From Azohydromonas lata NBRC 102462 (lineage in GTDB: Bacteria > Pseudomonadota > Gammaproteobacteria > Burkholderiales > Burkholderiaceae_C), in contig CAMCTE010000136.1 of the NCBI GenBank assembly GCA_945878385.1, positions 1 to 7,371 of the forward strand: a DNA stretch of 7,371 nucleotides. The letters run 5' to 3'. The stretch's first letter is position 1. Every line of letters starts with the position of its first letter. Shown here piece after piece: positions 5,337 to 7,371 of the stretch. A program made the translations under genes and the position numbers. Under the pieces are notes generated by a model. The model was not told where the DNA came from. It ran no database searches and saw nothing but the letters and a program-made list of their open reading frames with translations.

Positions 5337-6959
5337 TCAGCCGATCACCTTGGTGGCCGTCACATCCAGCTTGGGCGGCGTCTCGAAGGTGTGGAAGGGC
5401 GCCGGCGAGGGCACTTCCCACTCCAGGCCTTCAGCGGCTTCCCAGGGCTTCTGCGGTGCCTTCTCGCCCTTGCCCATCATCATGGGCAGCGCCACGAAGA
5501 TGAAGAAGTAGACCTGCATGAGACCGAAACCGAAGGCGCCCACCGAGGCGATCGCATTGAAGTCGGCGAACTGCATCGGGTAGTCGGCGTAGCGGCGGGG
5601 CATGCCGGCCAATCCCAGGAAGTGCATCGGGAAGAAGGTGATGTTGAAGAAAATCAACGAACCCCAGAAGTGGATCTTGCCGCGGGTCTCGCTGTACATC
5701 ACGCCGGTCCACTTCGGACCCCAGTAATAGACACCAGCAAACATCGAGAACAGGGAACCCGCCACCAGCACGTAGTGGAAATGCGCCACCACGTAATAGC
5801 CGTCCTGCAATTGAATGTCGATCGGCGCCATGGCCAGGATCAGACCGGTGAAGCCACCCATGGTGAACACGAAGAGGAAACCCACCGACCACAACATCGG
5901 GGTCTCAAAGCTCATCGAACCCTTCCACATGGTGGCGATCCAGTTGAACACCTTCACACCCGTGGGCACGGCAATCAACATGGTCGCGTACATGAAGAAG
6001 AGCTGCCCCGTCACCGGCATACCGGTCGTGAACATGTGGTGAGCCCACACGATGAACGACAGGATGGCGATCGAGGCGGTGGCGTACACCATGGAGGTGT
6101 AGCCAAAGAGCTTCTTGCGGGCGAAGGCCGGGATGATGGCGCTCACGATGCCGAAGGCCGGCAGAATCATGATGTACACCTCGGGGTGGCCGAAGAACCA
6201 GAAGATGTGCTGGTACATCACCGGGTCACCGCCACCGGCGGGGTTGAAGAAGCTGGTGCCGAAGTGGCGGTCGGTCAGCGTCATCGTGATGGCGCCGGCC
6301 AGCACGGGCATGACCGCGATCAGCAGGTAGGCGGTGATCAGCCAGGTCCAGGCGAACAGCGGCATCTTCATCAGCGTCATGCCGGGCGCGCGCATGTTCA
6401 GGATGGTCACGATGATGTTGATCGAGCCCATGATGGAAGAAGCGCCCAGGATGTGCATGGCAAAGATGCCGGCGTCCATCGAGGGGCCCATCTGCAGCGT
6501 CAGCGGTGCATACAGCGTCCAGCCGGCGGCGGGGGCGCCACCGGGCATGAAGAAGCTGCTCACCAACATCAGCGCGGCCGGGATCATCAGCCAGAAGCTG
6601 AAGTTGTTCATGCGCGCAAACGCCATGTCGGCTGCGCCGATCTGCAGCGGAATCATCCAGTTCGCAAAACCCACGAAGGCCGGCATGATGGCGCCGAACA
6701 CCATGATCAGGCCGTGCATGGTGGTGAACTGATTGAACAGTTCAGGGTTGAAGTACTGCAGGCCAGGCTGGAAAAGTTCCAGGCGGATGAACAGGGCCAA
6801 CAGGCCGCCGATCATCAGCATCGTGAAGCTGAACAGCAGGTACAGCGTACCGATGTCCTTGTGGTTGGTCGCGAAGACCCAGCGACGCCAACCATGCGGG
6901 TGGTCATGCGCGTGATCGTCATGGCCGGCGTGGCCGTGATGGTCGAGAACTGCACTCAT
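5337..6959 (-). CDS. ctaD: Cytochrome c oxidase subunit I (aa3-type catalytic subunit)
   Basis: A 540-residue heme-copper oxidase catalytic subunit with twelve membrane helices. It reduces O2 to water at the heme a3-CuB centre and pumps protons. Expected ligands are present: His82 (MHG) and His395 for heme a, His393 for heme a3, and His258, His307 and His308 for CuB, with Tyr262 for the His-Tyr crosslink in GHPEVY. The D-channel entry Asp111 (DMAFARMNN), channel glutamate Glu260 and K-channel Lys336 (PTGVKVFNW) mark it as type A1. The N-terminus before GWRRW holds eight His among residues 7-22, interspersed with Asp. AGGA stands 6 nt before the ATG at 6959. It follows coxB by 30 bp and precedes the small assembly gene. 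Also called coxA. Confidence 0.98.
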   Translation of the reverse strand: MSAVLDHHGHAGHDDHAHDHPHGWRRWVFATNHKDIGTLYLLFSFTMLMIGGLLALFIRLELFQPGLQYFNPELFNQFTTMHGLIMVFGAIMPAFVGFANWMIPLQIGAADMAFARMNNFSFWLMIPAALMLVSSFFMPGGAPAAGWTLYAPLTLQMGPSMDAGIFAMHILGASSIMGSINIIVTILNMRAPGMTLMKMPLFAWTWLITAYLLIAVMPVLAGAITMTLTDRHFGTSFFNPAGGGDPVMYQHIFWFFGHPEVYIMILPAFGIVSAIIPAFARKKLFGYTSMVYATASIAILSFIVWAHHMFTTGMPVTGQLFFMYATMLIAVPTGVKVFNWIATMWKGSMSFETPMLWSVGFLFVFTMGGFTGLILAMAPIDIQLQDGYYVVAHFHYVLVAGSLFSMFAGVYYWGPKWTGVMYSETRGKIHFWGSLIFFNITFFPMHFLGLAGMPRRYADYPMQFADFNAIASVGAFGFGLMQVYFFIFVALPMMMGKGEKAPQKPWEAAEGLEWEVPSPAPFHTFETPPKLDVTATKVIG

Positions 6960-6989
6960 GAGTGTTCCTTCGGGAGGAGAGGACTGGGA

Positions 6990-7371
6990 TTACTTGCGGG
7001 CGGTCTTGATGTCGGTGGGCTGCACCACTTGACCGGTCTGGTTGGCCCAGGCGTTCTTGGTGTAGGTGATCACCGCGGCAATTTCCGTGTCGGAGAGTTG
7101 CTTCCAGGCCGGCATCGAACCGTTGCCCGCGCCATTGAGCAGCACGCCAATTTGCTGTGACTTGTCGTCGGCCAGCACGATCTTGGAACCCACCAGGCCC
7201 TTGATGGGGCCGGCGCCGGCGCCGTCGGCCTTGTGGCAAGCCGCGCAGTTGGCGTTGTAGACCTTCTCGCCACGGGCCACCAGGTCGGCCAACTGCCACA
7301 CCTTGTTGGGGTCATCGGCCTTGGCCGCGGCCTTCTTCTTCTCGCCGTCCACCCACTTGGCGTAGTCTTCC
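6990..7371 (-). CDS. coxB: Cytochrome c oxidase subunit II, C-terminal cytochrome c domain, cut by the window edge
   Basis: The last 126 residues are visible. The first few (EDYAKWVDGEKK) look like the end of the CuA cupredoxin domain of subunit II, followed by a Lys/Ala linker and a class I cytochrome c domain. That domain has the heme attachment motif Cys-Ala-Ala-Cys-His (visible residues 42-46), a PIKGLVGSK segment (55-63), and the axial Met86 in GSMPAWKQLSDTEIAAVITY (84-103). This fusion defines caa3-like subunit II, in which the attached heme c passes electrons to CuA; such fusions are common in Betaproteobacteria. The CuA site and membrane helices lie outside the window, so the assignment rests on the domain, the linker and the position 30 bp before ctaD. 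A free cytochrome c is less likely. Confidence 0.92.
   Translation of the reverse strand, partial: EDYAKWVDGEKKKAAAKADDPNKVWQLADLVARGEKVYNANCAACHKADGAGAGPIKGLVGSKIVLADDKSQQIGVLLNGAGNGSMPAWKQLSDTEIAAVITYTKNAWANQTGQVVQPTDIKTARK

Noticed and set aside
5169..7160. A 663-codon plus-strand open frame opposite ctaD, rich in His, Gly, Arg and Gln
   Set aside because: It is antisense to a certain ctaD gene. The composition is that of a GC-rich coding strand read backwards, no domain is recognisable, and it also spans the coxB and ctaG ends. It is stop-free because of codon bias.

Overview
The window is a cytochrome c oxidase (aa3-type, heme-copper family A) gene cluster read almost entirely on the minus strand. 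The sequence is GC-rich. The gene order, the cytochrome c domain fused to subunit II, the DUF2970 gene, the tiny 'small assembly protein' gene and the opposing DUF2909 gene together are typical of Betaproteobacteria, order Burkholderiales, most likely Comamonadaceae or a close relative. That placement is inference from gene content and protein wording; no search was run.

Layout in the direction of transcription, right to left. The 3' end of coxB (subunit II, only its C-terminal cytochrome c domain) enters from the right edge. It is followed by ctaD (subunit I), a 37-residue membrane protein gene, ctaG (Cox11, CuB insertion), a DUF2970 gene and coxC (subunit III). From ctaD to DUF2970 the genes overlap or lie within 42 bp of each other. 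Next is one plus-strand gene, a 73-residue DUF2909 twin-transmembrane protein, with a strong intrinsic terminator facing coxC. Minus-strand reading resumes with a SURF1 gene whose ATG overlaps the DUF2909 ATG in one CATG tetranucleotide. It continues with a SCO-like membrane-anchored thioredoxin-fold candidate starting at TTG, ctaA/COX15 (heme A synthase) and the start of ctaB/cyoE (heme O synthase), which runs off the left edge.

Functional reading: the right block makes the oxidase core subunits plus the CuB chaperone. The left block makes heme O, converts it to heme A and assists its insertion (CyoE, CtaA, SURF1), with a possible copper or thiol factor (the SCO-like protein). All of this acts in or at the cytoplasmic membrane to build a terminal oxidase reducing O2 to water.

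I saw no RNA genes, mobile elements, CRISPR arrays or long repeats, and no gene-free stretch longer than about 70 bp. I do not see a wholly new system. The points most worth a second look are the DUF2909/SURF1 shared-start arrangement, the divergent SCO-like protein, and the two small uncharacterised membrane proteins embedded in the operon.
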